64,000 bases of DNA from Gyrodactylus bullatarudis (taxonomy: Eukaryota > Platyhelminthes > Monogenea > Gyrodactylidea > Gyrodactylidae), in contig SSNU01000042.1 in NCBI GenBank assembly GCA_012064415.1, positions 343,822 to 407,821 of the forward strand. Reading direction: 5' to 3'. The notes beneath the pieces were generated by a model, which was not told where the DNA came from, did not search any database, and saw only the letters and a program-made list of their open reading frames with translations. The translations under genes and the position numbers were made by a program. Below are positions 19,301 to 29,400 of the stretch, one piece after another. Within the stretch, counting starts at the first letter, position 1. Every line of letters starts with the position of its first letter.

Positions 19301-22300
19301 TAGTTTCATCACCATACTCTATGGGAGATTAGAGTAGTTTTCAGGGGATAGCATTAACCTTTTGAAATGATTTTGCTGTGAATGAACTCTACTAAAAATT
19401 GTAGAAACAGTGTAGCCTTTCTAATCGTGAATTTGAGTTGAGACAAATTTAAAGAATTTCAATCCCAAGAAACATTCTTGTACTATTAAGAGTTTAGGAC
19501 ATCCTCGAATTATTGAAGATTTGTGAACAACTGAAATTTAATAAAAGATCAAAAGAGGTAACATAAAATCACGTGAACAATTCTGAAAAGATGAAAACGA
19601 AATCGGGGCTTGTGATAGCGAATGATGTACTTTGAAGGTATTAAACAACTCCAGACAGAGATCATAAAAACCACAACGACTATAAATACGGATCACTGGT
19701 CGAGAGATAGTATCAACTACTATGAATTCAATCATCTCAATCATCTTTGCTTTCGTCTGCCTCCTCGGTTTGACCAGCGCCATCGGACCCCTCTACGGAC
19801 ACTCGGTCAAGGGATATCCCCACCACGCCTCAACTGTCGTCAGTCACAAGACTGTCAAGACCTACCCAGCTGTCCACCACACAGTCAGCTCAGTCAAGAC
19901 TGCCCACACCCCATACTACGGACACAGTGTCAAGGGAGGTCTCGTCGGTGGCTACCATCTCTAAATCCTTATGAGAAATGACTCATGGAATATCTTCTTT
20001 TATTCGTTGTGATATAATAAAGATATTTTCGGATGACTAAATTTTATTTCTGCGCTAATCTCTTACATAGAAGTCAAAATCCTGAACCTCAAAAATGAGT
20101 GATTCTTTCAACGAAAATATTCAAGCCCAATTCATCACGGTTTTTTCGTGTTTCGGCATAAATTTGCAAAATCAATAACCACAGAAAAATTGTTGAAAAT
20201 GACTGTTAATAAAAAATTGAGGAATGAAATTGTTGAGGGTAAGTTGGGAAAGAAATCCCTCAAATTAACTCAAGATAAAGATGTGAGTATTTTTCTTTCT
20301 TCCTGTACCCAACTCTGCCGTTGTACTTAACCAAGAACACATTTATATATATATTCACGATCACTGGAGAGACTGTAAGATAATTCATCTAGATTTAAAT
20401 GTGATGATAAAACAGATATTTATTTCTTCTTTTTGTGGGGGATTTTCGTGTCAATTTTTTTATTTGTTGTTTTCCCATTCTCTGCATTTAAGATGGCCCC
20501 TTGACATGCAATTTTTCCCTTTATCATCCGTCTTAAAAGCTTCATTTTAGCCTATTCTCACCTCCATTGCTAATAATTGCTCAAATTATTTCTTCAACTA
20601 AACTTGCAGAGCTCACTTGATAAAATTTTGGTTTCAGACAGTTTAAAACCACAAATCCAATTATATATTTATTCAACTATTGCATAGTTATAATGAGACC
20701 TTGTCAACTAAATGCATCAAGAAATAGGAACGAAACGAGCATTTTTTTCTTTTCCTTTGAGAGATCCTTGGACAAAAATAATAAAAAGGAAATGGCATTC
20801 TACACTGGCTGGGATTTTGTGAAATTTTTTGCTTTACTTCTTAACCTTCTTAGTTAGCGAGCAAAAAAGTAAGTATAGAAGGAAGTTTGAGAATGGTATC
20901 ATATGGTATAATCATTATTATTATTACTAGTTAGTCAATAGTATTTACTAAAGAGTTTTGGTATTTTTCCAGCTTACATTCTATTCTATTTCTTTTATGA
21001 TTTGAAAATTATTAATTTCATTGACTCTTTAAAACAATTTTATCAAAAGGACACTACTCAGGATCATTCAAGAAAATCTAAGCGTATTATTAGCAGCATC
21101 ACTTTCTGTTCTATTCAAAACACTCAGAAAACTTACAATTGATATAGGGTCTTTGTAGGGAAGATAATTTGGCCAGGGTCTGATGATCGGATGGAGATGA
21201 AACATTCCTAATGGGACTGTTATTTTGATCTCTATCATTTAGGGGAGATTGAGTAGGCAGGATTGAATTATGATCTCCCTTGACTTCACAGACACTTCGA
21301 TGGTTAGAGAGTTCATCACGTTGTCCGTACCATTCACAGCCTAGGCGCATGTTCGGACATGAGACTTTGACAGCTCGACACCAGACGCCTAGGTGTGTCT
21401 CCAAATCACAGCGTGATAAGATCTCCTTACACGACTTTGTATGCATGCTATTTGGGCAGTAGACTGGCAATTTCTCTAGTAACCTAAATGATGACATAAA
21501 AGTCAGGTCTCAAAAGGCATCTTCTTCAAGGACTTACCTCTTGACGATATTGGAAGCCTGTTGGCATTCGAGGAAATTGATAATTTCATGGTCAAACGGA
21601 CAAAGGGCTTGAACGGCCAAATGATTTTTCAGACAGGGAGCACAAAATGTATGACCACATCGTGTATCCAACGGATCAACCAAAGGATGCTCGCATAACT
21701 AAATGAAACAAGGTTACATTTTCGAGTAATTTGATCTAATTTTCTTATGAAATCACTCTAGAAAATCTTGTATCGAAATGAAGTTATTGCAACAAGACTC
21801 TTTTTAGGTATTTGAAACATTAGCCTTCATGAATGGATAAATAAGAAGTGAAGAGAGGAACTGATCAAAAATGAAAGTACCATACCCGATTATCATAATG
21901 GCTCTCGTGGTTTTCACGACATTGGCCAACGGCCAAGAGGAAGGGCAAGACTATGCTGATGAAAATGATTTTACCTATACAGGATGAGCAATAAATTTAT
22001 ATTTAACCTGTTCTCTAATTACTGCAATACAAAATACAAATTTCGACTTTTGTTAACTTTTCATTTCAAAATGTAGTTAAAGTCTAAAATCAAGATACAA
22101 AAGTGTGGAAAATCACATATATACAGTGTTTATGGGTAAGATCAAGAGACAAAAAGTCCATCTTTGTACTTTAATCTAGAGAGAAAAACTAATAATTAAA
22201 AGAGAGATATTCACGTAGAAGAGGAATATGCAATTAAGTTCAATTAAAACACACTGATTGGCTAGAATAAATCATCAGTTTTATCTCTTTTCCCATTGAA

Positions 22301-22813
22301 GTTATCCGAGATTCATAGCCTAACCGATTTCAGAAAGACCGAGTGATTTTTCAGTCACTAGGCAAGAAGCCTAATCTGAGGATTGTAGTAAATTATTATT
22401 TAAAATTAATTTATACATGCTGTCGAAACAGGAAGGCGATAATTTAGCCTACATTGGAATGAGAAACTCACTCCACAGAGTAAATCTTTGTCTGGTATAT
22501 CCAGGTAAAAATATAGATGAGATCCAGTTGGATTATGAGTCTGTCCACATGTCGAACAAAACATGGAGTCGTCCAGTTCATCGGATCCTGAGGAACTTTG
22601 ACTAGATGAGCGTTTATGAGGTTCCTGGAGACCTGTCGATTCTAGAAACTTATTTGAATCTATCTGACTATAGTCTGCATTCGCATCTTTCTCCTCTTGA
22701 GTGGGAACACGTTGAGTTTTTAAGGAAAATGCGGAATTTTGCCAAGAGGAAACCTGAAATTTCTCCATCTTTGGAAGGAGTTTATTCATCCCCGTTTCAC
22801 TATTAGCAGTCAT
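13321..22813 (-). CDS. LNX: LNX-type E3 ubiquitin ligase (RING, TRAF zinc finger, four PDZ)
   Basis: Exons, 5' to 3': 22813-22472, 21698-21538, 21483-21137, 15356-15049, 14989-14731, 14667-14453, 14397-13321, giving 902 aa with all phases matching. The N-terminus has FCSTCGQTHNPTGSHLYFY, like the LNX N-terminal region. The RING spans the first junction (LLCGLC, then DTRCGHTFCAPC and CPFD). A TRAF-type zinc finger follows (residues about 170-240). PDZ1 (about 357-450, ELGISIVGG), PDZ2 (about 473-560, KLGIKIAG), PDZ3 (about 651-746, SLGMSVAGG) and PDZ4 (about 784-897, SLGFSVVGG) match LNX order, as do FMPSWIFWLHLPRF and the C-terminus VSWPGTIV. LNX ligases bind Numb and other partners through PTB- and PDZ-mediated contacts; no NPxY motif is visible here. 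Intron 3 (5.8 kb) holds nested genes and transposons; intron 1 holds a peptide gene. At 902 aa it is longer than vertebrate LNX (about 700). Confidence 0.93.
15473..16095. repeat. 623-bp inverted repeat, right arm
   Basis: Partner of 11511-12133, with one obvious mismatch upstream of the promoter (GCAAATG versus GCGAATG in the gene's own orientation). Confidence 0.88.
15779..16021 (+). CDS. Secreted cuticle-like protein, subtype 2 (80 aa)
   Basis: Protein identical to the copies in the POLK intron. TATAAATA at 15738-15745, AATAAA at 16073-16078. Nested antisense in LNX intron 3. Confidence 0.8.
   Translation: MNSIISIIFAFVCLLGLTSAIGPLYGHSVKGYPHHASTVVSHKTVKTYPAVHHTVSSVKTAHTPYYGHSVKGGLVGGYHL
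16306..16900 (+). mobile_element. Penelope-like element 3' fragment (GIY-YIG endonuclease domain)
   Basis: An open frame from 16306 to the stop at 16674 contains GIYKLKCSCDKSYIGQTGRN followed by RTRIKEHK, the GIY-YIG endonuclease signature found C-terminal to the reverse transcriptase in Penelope-like retroelements. Downstream, 16855-16890 carries CTGAAGAA, a hairpin and GAAAC (see separate entry). No reverse transcriptase remains upstream; the element is 5'-truncated within LNX intron 3. The domain is open to its stop, so the insertion may not be very old. Confidence 0.75.
16855..16890 (+). ncRNA. Hammerhead-ribozyme-like core in the Penelope-like 3' region
   Basis: CTGAAGA (fits CUGANGA), one extra A, then stem GGCG-T-GTGA (16863-16871), loop, TCAC-CGTC (16878-16885), then GAAAC. 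Penelope-like elements are known to carry hammerhead motifs. The extra A and an undefined stem I/III leave activity uncertain. Confidence 0.4.
17120..17608. mobile_element. Candidate TA-flanked MITE (489 bp)
   Basis: Terminal inverted repeats GGGCGGTCA (start) and TGACCGCCT (end), flanked on both sides by TA (17118-17119 and 17609-17610). The internal termini share AAAATGCTATTTT-like sequence. No coding capacity. The TA target suggests a Tc1/mariner-class element. Confidence 0.5.
17626..19159 (+). pseudogene. Decayed piggyBac-family transposase
   Basis: Pieces line up in piggyBac order. The N-terminal acidic region begins at ATG 17626 (MSNQDDILGPS). ITIDEQLVSFRGR and KYGVKIWAACD carry the first catalytic Asp. 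CDNFFTTTEL (about 18510) carries the second and GGVDTLDQ (about 18780) the third. A C-terminal Cys-rich finger (CPYC ... CNYC, about 19070-19157) follows. Stops near 18397 and further downstream, plus two or more frame changes (the open frames 17599-18399, 18453-18650 and 18847-19068 are not all in one phase), show it is non-functional. It lies within LNX intron 3 opposite to LNX. Terminal repeats and a TTAA pair were not identified. Confidence 0.85.
19160..19607. other. LNX intron 3 sequence, no gene seen
   Basis: AT-rich, between the piggyBac remnant and the subtype-2 gene. It may include the unrecognised 3' end of the transposon. Confidence 0.4.
19608..20029. repeat. Copy of the subtype-2 gene unit (422 bp)
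   Basis: Matches 15665-16086 at an offset of 3943. It starts GCTTGTGATAGC and ends just after the AATAAA, so the unit is shorter than the 623-bp arms. Confidence 0.85.
19722..19964 (+). CDS. Secreted cuticle-like protein, subtype 2 (80 aa)
   Basis: Fourth copy with identical protein. TATAAATA at 19681-19688. Nested antisense in LNX intron 3, about 3.9 kb from the 15779 copy. Confidence 0.8.
   Translation: MNSIISIIFAFVCLLGLTSAIGPLYGHSVKGYPHHASTVVSHKTVKTYPAVHHTVSSVKTAHTPYYGHSVKGGLVGGYHL
20030..21136. other. LNX intron 3 sequence, no gene called
   Basis: AT-rich. The Lys-rich 60-codon ORF at 20148-20330 (ending at a GTGAGT) is unlike anything I recognise and is left uncalled. Confidence 0.45.
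21871..21987 (+). CDS. Putative 38-aa secreted acidic peptide nested in LNX intron 1
   Basis: ATG at 21871 opens 38 codons. The first 21 residues form a textbook signal peptide (MKVPYPIIIMALVVFTTLA then NG). The mature part is about 17 residues, acidic and with three Tyr (QEEGQDYADENDFTYTG). A TATA-like GGATAAATAA lies about 30-40 bp upstream (21832-21841). AATAAA at 21990-21995 begins two bases after the stop. This layout (TATA, short leader, tiny intronless ORF, immediate poly(A) signal) resembles the cuticle-like genes nested nearby. It runs antisense to LNX. It could be a neuropeptide-like or cuticular peptide; no family recognised. Confidence 0.5.
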   Translation: MKVPYPIIIMALVVFTTLANGQEEGQDYADENDFTYTG

Positions 22814-23463
22814 GATTGTTTACCAGATGTTAGAAATTTATTCAATGTAAATCCTGCTAATAAAACATGGGTTCCAAATGAAAATGAACAAGCGATATAG
22901 GGACATCATCCATAAGTATTCCCAATATATTCGCGCCCAATATTGTTTTCACCAACTCGATAAAACAACTTCATTATATAATCATCGTGTTTTAAAACTT
23001 AGTTTCAGAATATGTTCGAATTTAAACCGAACAAATTTTTAGACCAAAAGATTATTCAATATTTAGACCATGTCTAATTTAGAAAAATGTACAGATACAA
23101 ACGGAATTTTTATCTTGAATCCAACAAGAAAAGAAATAACAACAATTAAAGAAATAACTTGGTTTTGTTGTTTGGCGATAAATAGCGATCAGAGAATGCT
23201 AAAAAATCAATACAGTAGTAACTCTGAAACAAACTGTTTAGCCTAATAAATCCATAAATATTAATATAATCGATAGAGTAGGAAGTCAAAATTGAAAAAT
23301 GAGTGATTCATGATTCAATTAAAAATGTATATTTTCCTTTCTCCAAAGTGGGTGAAATAAATCTGAAAATTTGTTCATGATATTATACACTAGAAATGGA
23401 ATGCTTTGACAATACTGGTTTTATATATATCACAAAAACGAACAGATAGATGTTTTTCTTCTT
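22814..23463. other. LNX 5' flank / HID1 3' flank
   Basis: 650 bp between the LNX start codon and the HID1 stop codon, both on the minus strand. It should contain the HID1 3' UTR and the LNX promoter. No clear TATA box or ORF seen. Confidence 0.5.
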
Positions 23464-26400
23464 TCAAAAACGTTGGATTTCAAACAAAATAACATTGGTG
23501 TCATACCAAATCGGGGGATCACAATTTCTAGAGGAGGAAGAAGAAAACCATTAAACCGATGATCGAAAAAATTTTCATTCAAATTCACCTCAGGTAAAAG
23601 ACACCCCACATGTAGTTCCGGAACCAGAGAGAAGTTCCATAATTCGGTTGATATTTCCTTATAAGAATTGGATGCGGTACTGGTAACAAGCCAACTAGGG
23701 TTCCATTTTGAAGAAACTTGATAATCTCCGATTCATCGGTTAAGCTTCTAAAAAATATAAATAATATTTGGACAAGATTAAACTTGTTTTGAGATTCTAC
23801 GGTTCACAGGAACCAGTTCAAACTAAAATCTGCAACTAATTCTACTTTTAGTCTAGCCCTGTTTAACCATTTTGTTTGAGTGCATAGAAATACAAATAAT
23901 AAAATGCGAAATATATGCGGACGACTTAAAAGTCGTTTTAAGTCATCCCTCTAAAGTGACCGAAGAATCTATTGAAATGATCATGAACTACTTGAAAACA
24001 GAACTTGAAAAGATCCACTTATCAATCAAGTCCCTTAAGACAAAAATGATGCATCTGAACAATACTCCTCTCCCAACGAGCTACCAACCTTATCAAACTC
24101 ATTCAATCAAGGACCTTGGCGTGTCTTACGATTACAAACTATCTTTTTCTCCACATTTGAAAATAATCAAAAGAGACTCTTTGTTCGCTATTATATCAAT
24201 GAAAAATCTACTTAACTCAAACAAGCTCAGACTGCTAATGTATAAACAAGTAATTCTCCCCAAACTTGACTATGCCTCAGGATTAATCAGGAACATATCC
24301 CTAAAAAATAGCAGCGAACTGGAAAAAATTCAAAGACGTTTTCTCAGATTTCATATTGGGCCATTTTCTTATCGGATTCTCTTATCCAAGGCTGAGCTAT
24401 TTCCTCTCTGGCTCAGAAGGTTGTCATTCTCCATTTCTCTACAAACCCAAAATTATGAAGAATCGTCATCCCCGTATCTAACCAGAGGTCATAAAAAATT
24501 TACGTGTCTCATGAATAACACCCTCCCGGTCAAAACTATACTTAACATTGATATTCTCGCTTTGACCGGATTACAAGTCAAGACAATCTGTGCATTTATT
24601 TTTCTAAAGCTTCCAAATGATTCAGATGTTAAAAATGATTATTTTAAAAAACGTTATTTTATCCAACTCCAAGATTAAACCTACATATTTATTAACTATT
24701 ACTATTTATTTTGTACTTTCAAATCATGAAATAAAGCTTTCTATATAAAAATAATAAAATGGAAGCCATAAAACATACTTTTCAATACAGATCTTTTCAA
24801 CTTGCGGGACAAGTACCTGGAGGAGTCTCATGATTGTCTGCAGGGGCAGCTTATTCTTCCAGGTAAGGACCCAGTCTGTGGTAGGCTTCCATGGCTGATT
24901 AGACTTGCTGGTTGTCTTTGATGTTATGGACGCCGTCTTTGTGGGGGAATTCTGAGATATTTTAAATATTAATCAGCACATAGACTCTTGCTTGAGAGTT
25001 ATAAGAAATATTCAACACTTTTATTTAAATAAATCTACAATAATATAAATACACAATGATGAAAATAATAAAAGATAAGACATACACCAAGAGGGCTCTT
25101 TTCAGCAATTTGATTATCCATTGTATTGATATTGTTCAGCTGTTCTTCATTGGTCATATCATTGAGGGCTGGCAATTTCGCCAGAGTGCACATTTCCCCG
25201 GAAATCTTTTGTGCAAAGTTGTCATTGCCCATTTCTAATGGCTGTACATCACCATCTTGATCGGATTTTGTTTCCTTGGGAGTTTCATCCTCTTGTGTCG
25301 GAGTTCCTGGGAGATTTGCTTTGCTGCCATTATCGATTGATTCACGCGGCAACGAGGAAACAGCCTTATTAAGTGAATTTTTCCAGTAGCTGGTGCCCTG
25401 GTTGAAATGCTTCATAATGACTTCTTGGTCTACGGAAAGATTGGCTAGGTGGAAGAATAACTGTCGCTTGCGTATAAGACAGTACATCAAGTTACTATTG
25501 CCTAGAGGAGATTTTTATTAAAAAACAAAATGGAACACTTTCCAATCTTATAGGAAGGTGACTTACCATCAAACTGGTATTGAATAATATTGTTGAAGAC
25601 TTCAAGAAGGAAGAAAATTAACTGATTGTTGTGTGGACTACGGAAGAGGAACCAGGGCTGGCTGAACGCTTCCATGAGATGAATTAATTTCATAGATGAT
25701 ACCATGGAAAGAGACTTGGTGTAGGGCGAGACTGAAGAAGGTAATATTAGTCAGATGAATACTTAACAAAATAGAATAGCCTAGGGTAGGTAAAAAAAGA
25801 CAAAAGTATAGTTAAGAAAAAGAATGTGGCACATTCCAGAAAAAAAGCTTTATTTTCGAGTGAGTAAATGCGCGATTAGTGGTGGATGCCAGCAACGAAT
25901 CCATGTCCGTAGTATGGGGTATGAGCGGTCTTGACTGAGCTGACTGAGTGGTGGACAGCTGGGTAGGTGGAGGCGACAGTCTTTTGACTGACGACAGCGC
26001 CATGGTGGACACCGTGGTAGCCCAGACCAACATGGCCCAAGTGAGCTCCGTGGAGTGGGCCAACAACAACACCACTGGTCATACCGAGGAGGCAGACGAA
26101 AGCAAGGATGATTGAAATGATTGAATTCATTGTGGTTGTACGCTCTCTCTCGATTCAGCTGTCTTATTTATATGCTTCTCTCTGGAAACAGCTGTATTTC
26201 TACCGATGTTTAATTAGTATGGCTGAGGAACTTTAACCAACGTCGGCTTGTATGAAAATTCAGATGTAAGATACAAAGGACACATGCTTTTAAAGTACAG
26301 GGTCAAACCACTCGCTATCACTCTTAATGTGACTAGACCACAGAACGAAAGATTTCAACTAATAAAAAAATCTGTATAAATTACAGAGTTGGACTGGTAG

Positions 26401-29400
26401 AGAGCGTACAACCACAATGAATTCAATCATTTCAATCATCCTTGCTTTCGTCTGCCTCCTCGGTATGACCAGTGGTGTTGTTGTTGGCCCACTCCACGGA
26501 GCTCACTTGGGCCATGTTGGTCTGGGCTACCACGGTGTCCACCATGGCGCTGTCGTCAGTCAAAAGACTGTCGCCTCCACCTACCCAGCTGTCCACCACT
26601 CAGTCAGCTCAGTCAAGACCGCTCATACCCCATACTACGGACATGGATTCGTTGCTGGCATCCACCACTAATCGCGCATTTACTCACTCGAAAATAAAGC
26701 TTTTTTTCTGGAATTCTGTCGCTTTTTCCTTAATCATTTGATTAATACTGGTTTTCATCAATTTTCGCTCGTATTTCACAATTGATACGTTTTCTTTACA
26801 TGTAAATAAAGTAGGAACTTATCCTGTTTTAGTAGGTGATTTACAATCGCTTCAAACTTTATAGCGTTACAATTCTTTTATAATAAAAAGATTCAGCTAT
26901 ATTTTTTCTCAAGATTCTCCTGCCTTTTATCAGGTCATTTCTTATTCCAGCTTGAAAAGATAAATAGGTCTTTTGTTATGAGTCAACATAGATAAATTTA
27001 TTGATAGAATCGGAAATTTTCAATTAATATTTGTAAAAGTAGGTTTTATTTTGGTATTAAACCAACCTTTCTCCAAAGCCTTTTCCCGACGTTTCGGTAC
27101 TGAGATAGTCAAGTACCTTCCACAGCGAATGGGACGCTTGTAATCTATTTGTCTGGAAGAGGCTTTTGAAGGAGGTTGTCATGTTTATATTCCAAAATTA
27201 AATCTACATTTACTAAAATGCATAAAAATTAAAAAACAACTCAAATAATTTTGGCATAGTTTATCAGAAGTATTTCGAAATCATTTAGTCCAAGCTAGAG
27301 GTCGTGTTAACTCAAGAATAGAGTTTAATATGAAGGGTCGATGTGGAATTTTTATAGGAAAATATTCGAAATTCTTCCATCACTGTGATAATAAGCCCTA
27401 ATTCTATATAAAATCAAAACAGGTGTCATATTGTTTATTAATATAAAGAAGAATTTCATTCAATCATTGGAAGAGGAATTGAATGAAAGGCAACATGAGA
27501 AGAGGAAAATGTAGACGCTGGTAAATTTTAAATTGGTAAAAAAAGATGGATTTTTATATTTCGAAAATTTACGAATGTAAAAATGAGCACAAATCATTGC
27601 AAAAATGTACGTATTTGAGGTATTCTTAAAAAAAATATGAATTCCAGAAAAAAAGCTTTATTTTCGAGTGAGTAAATGCGCGATTAGTGGTGGATGCCAG
27701 CAACGAATCCATGTCCGTAGTATGGGGTATGAGCGGTCTTGACTGAGCTGACTGAGTGGTGGACAGCTGGGTAGGTGGAGGCGACAGTCTTTTGACTGAC
27801 GACAGCGCCATGGTGGACACCGTGGTAGCCCAGACCAACATGGCCCAAGTGAGCTCCGTGGAGTGGGCCAACAACAACACCACTGGTCATACCGAGGAGG
27901 CAGACGAAAGCAAGGATGATTGAAATGATTGAATTCATTGTGGTTGTACGCTCTCTCTCGATTCAGCTGTCTTATTTATATGCTTCTCTCTGGAAACAGC
28001 TGTATTTCTACCGATGTTTAATTAGTATGGCTGAGGAACTTTAACCAACGTCGGCTTGTATGAAAATTCAGATGTAAGATACAAAGGACACATGCTTTTA
28101 AAGTACAGGGTCAAACCACTCGCTATCACTCTTAATGTGACTAGACCACAGAACGAAAGATTTCAACTAATAAAAAAATCTGTATAAATTACAGAGTTGG
28201 ACTGGTAGAGAGCGTACAACCACAATGAATTCAATCATTTCAATCATCCTTGCTTTCGTCTGCCTCCTCGGTATGACCAGTGGTGTTGTTGTTGGCCCAC
28301 TCCACGGAGCTCACTTGGGCCATGTTGGTCTGGGCTACCACGGTGTCCACCATGGCGCTGTCGTCAGTCAAAAGACTGTCGCCTCCACCTACCCAGCTGT
28401 CCACCACTCAGTCAGCTCAGTCAAGACCGCTCATACCCCATACTACGGACATGGATTCGTTGCTGGCATCCACCACTAAATCGCGCATTTACTCACTCGA
28501 AAATAAAGCTTTTTTTCTGGAATTTCATTCTCATTATAGACTTACCATTTACAATTATAGTTAAAAGACATTCGAATAGTGGCTGGAGCCGATTATGGCC
28601 TGTTGTTATCAGTTTATGGAAGACCTAGAAGAATAGATAGCCTTTATCAATTTTGATTACTTCACCTTCACTTACAATTATCAAAAGATCGGCGTGATTT
28701 CCGGTGAATACTGCAATATCCATTGGTACTCGACTCTGGTATGGCTTATTTAGGCGAACACCAAAGTTTCTTTCGCCACTCAACAATAAAAGGATAAAGA
28801 CTCCAATATGGATAAGGCCAAGACGAGCTAAAGAAATGATACAGTTTAAATTCTTTTCTATCATTCTTCAATGATTCATATCTGGGTAAATTATTTCTCA
28901 GCATTATCCACTTTATAGGAGAAGCTTAGAAAATTTATTTAAAATCTAAAATTGGATAGGAACTTGCATTGGTCATCTCTGGCATCGTTTATATGATAGA
29001 GGATTGGTACCAGCATATCCAAGACATGACCTGACTTCAAAACGGAGTACATAAACTTTTTATTAACGTCACACATGCGCCAGAATAGAATCAACAATTC
29101 TTGGTGAAGTTGAACTTTTTTAGTGGAGCCAGGCAGGTAGGTTTGTATCAGGGGATTATTCAGTAACTTTGAAATGCCGCCGAGGATAAAGTTGAAGTCT
29201 TCATCCCGATGGATTCGTGACATGTAGTTGATGAAGAAATTTGGATTCGTCTGGCCACCTGAGATGGAGTTCTGGCGAATTGTCGAAGGAGATGCATTCG
29301 ATTGACTTGGCGTATCAATCGATGATGAAGTTGACTTGCGATGATATTGCCCGGGTAACCTGTCAGTTTTTCCACTCTCCAAGAGAATACACAAAAGCTA

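Larger units (their letters stand above)
25833..26715. repeat. Palindromic gene-pair block, tandem copy 1
   Basis: Arms 25833-26148 and 26399-26714 (316 bp) are reverse complements around a 250-bp divergent promoter. The whole block recurs at 27641-28524 at an offset of 1808 bp. Confidence 0.9.
27641..28524. repeat. Palindromic gene-pair block, tandem copy 2
   Basis: Copy of 25833-26715. One extra A just after the stop codon of the plus-strand gene (CACTAAATCGCG versus CACTAATCGCG) is the only difference I noticed. Confidence 0.9.

Noticed and set aside
20148..20330. Lys-rich 60-codon ORF in LNX intron 3 ending at a GTGAGT
   Set aside because: No partner exon, no domain, composition expected of AT-rich DNA.
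25812..28564. 85-94-codon ORFs in another frame over the subtype-3 genes
   Set aside because: Shadow frames with the same explanation; no features of a real protein.
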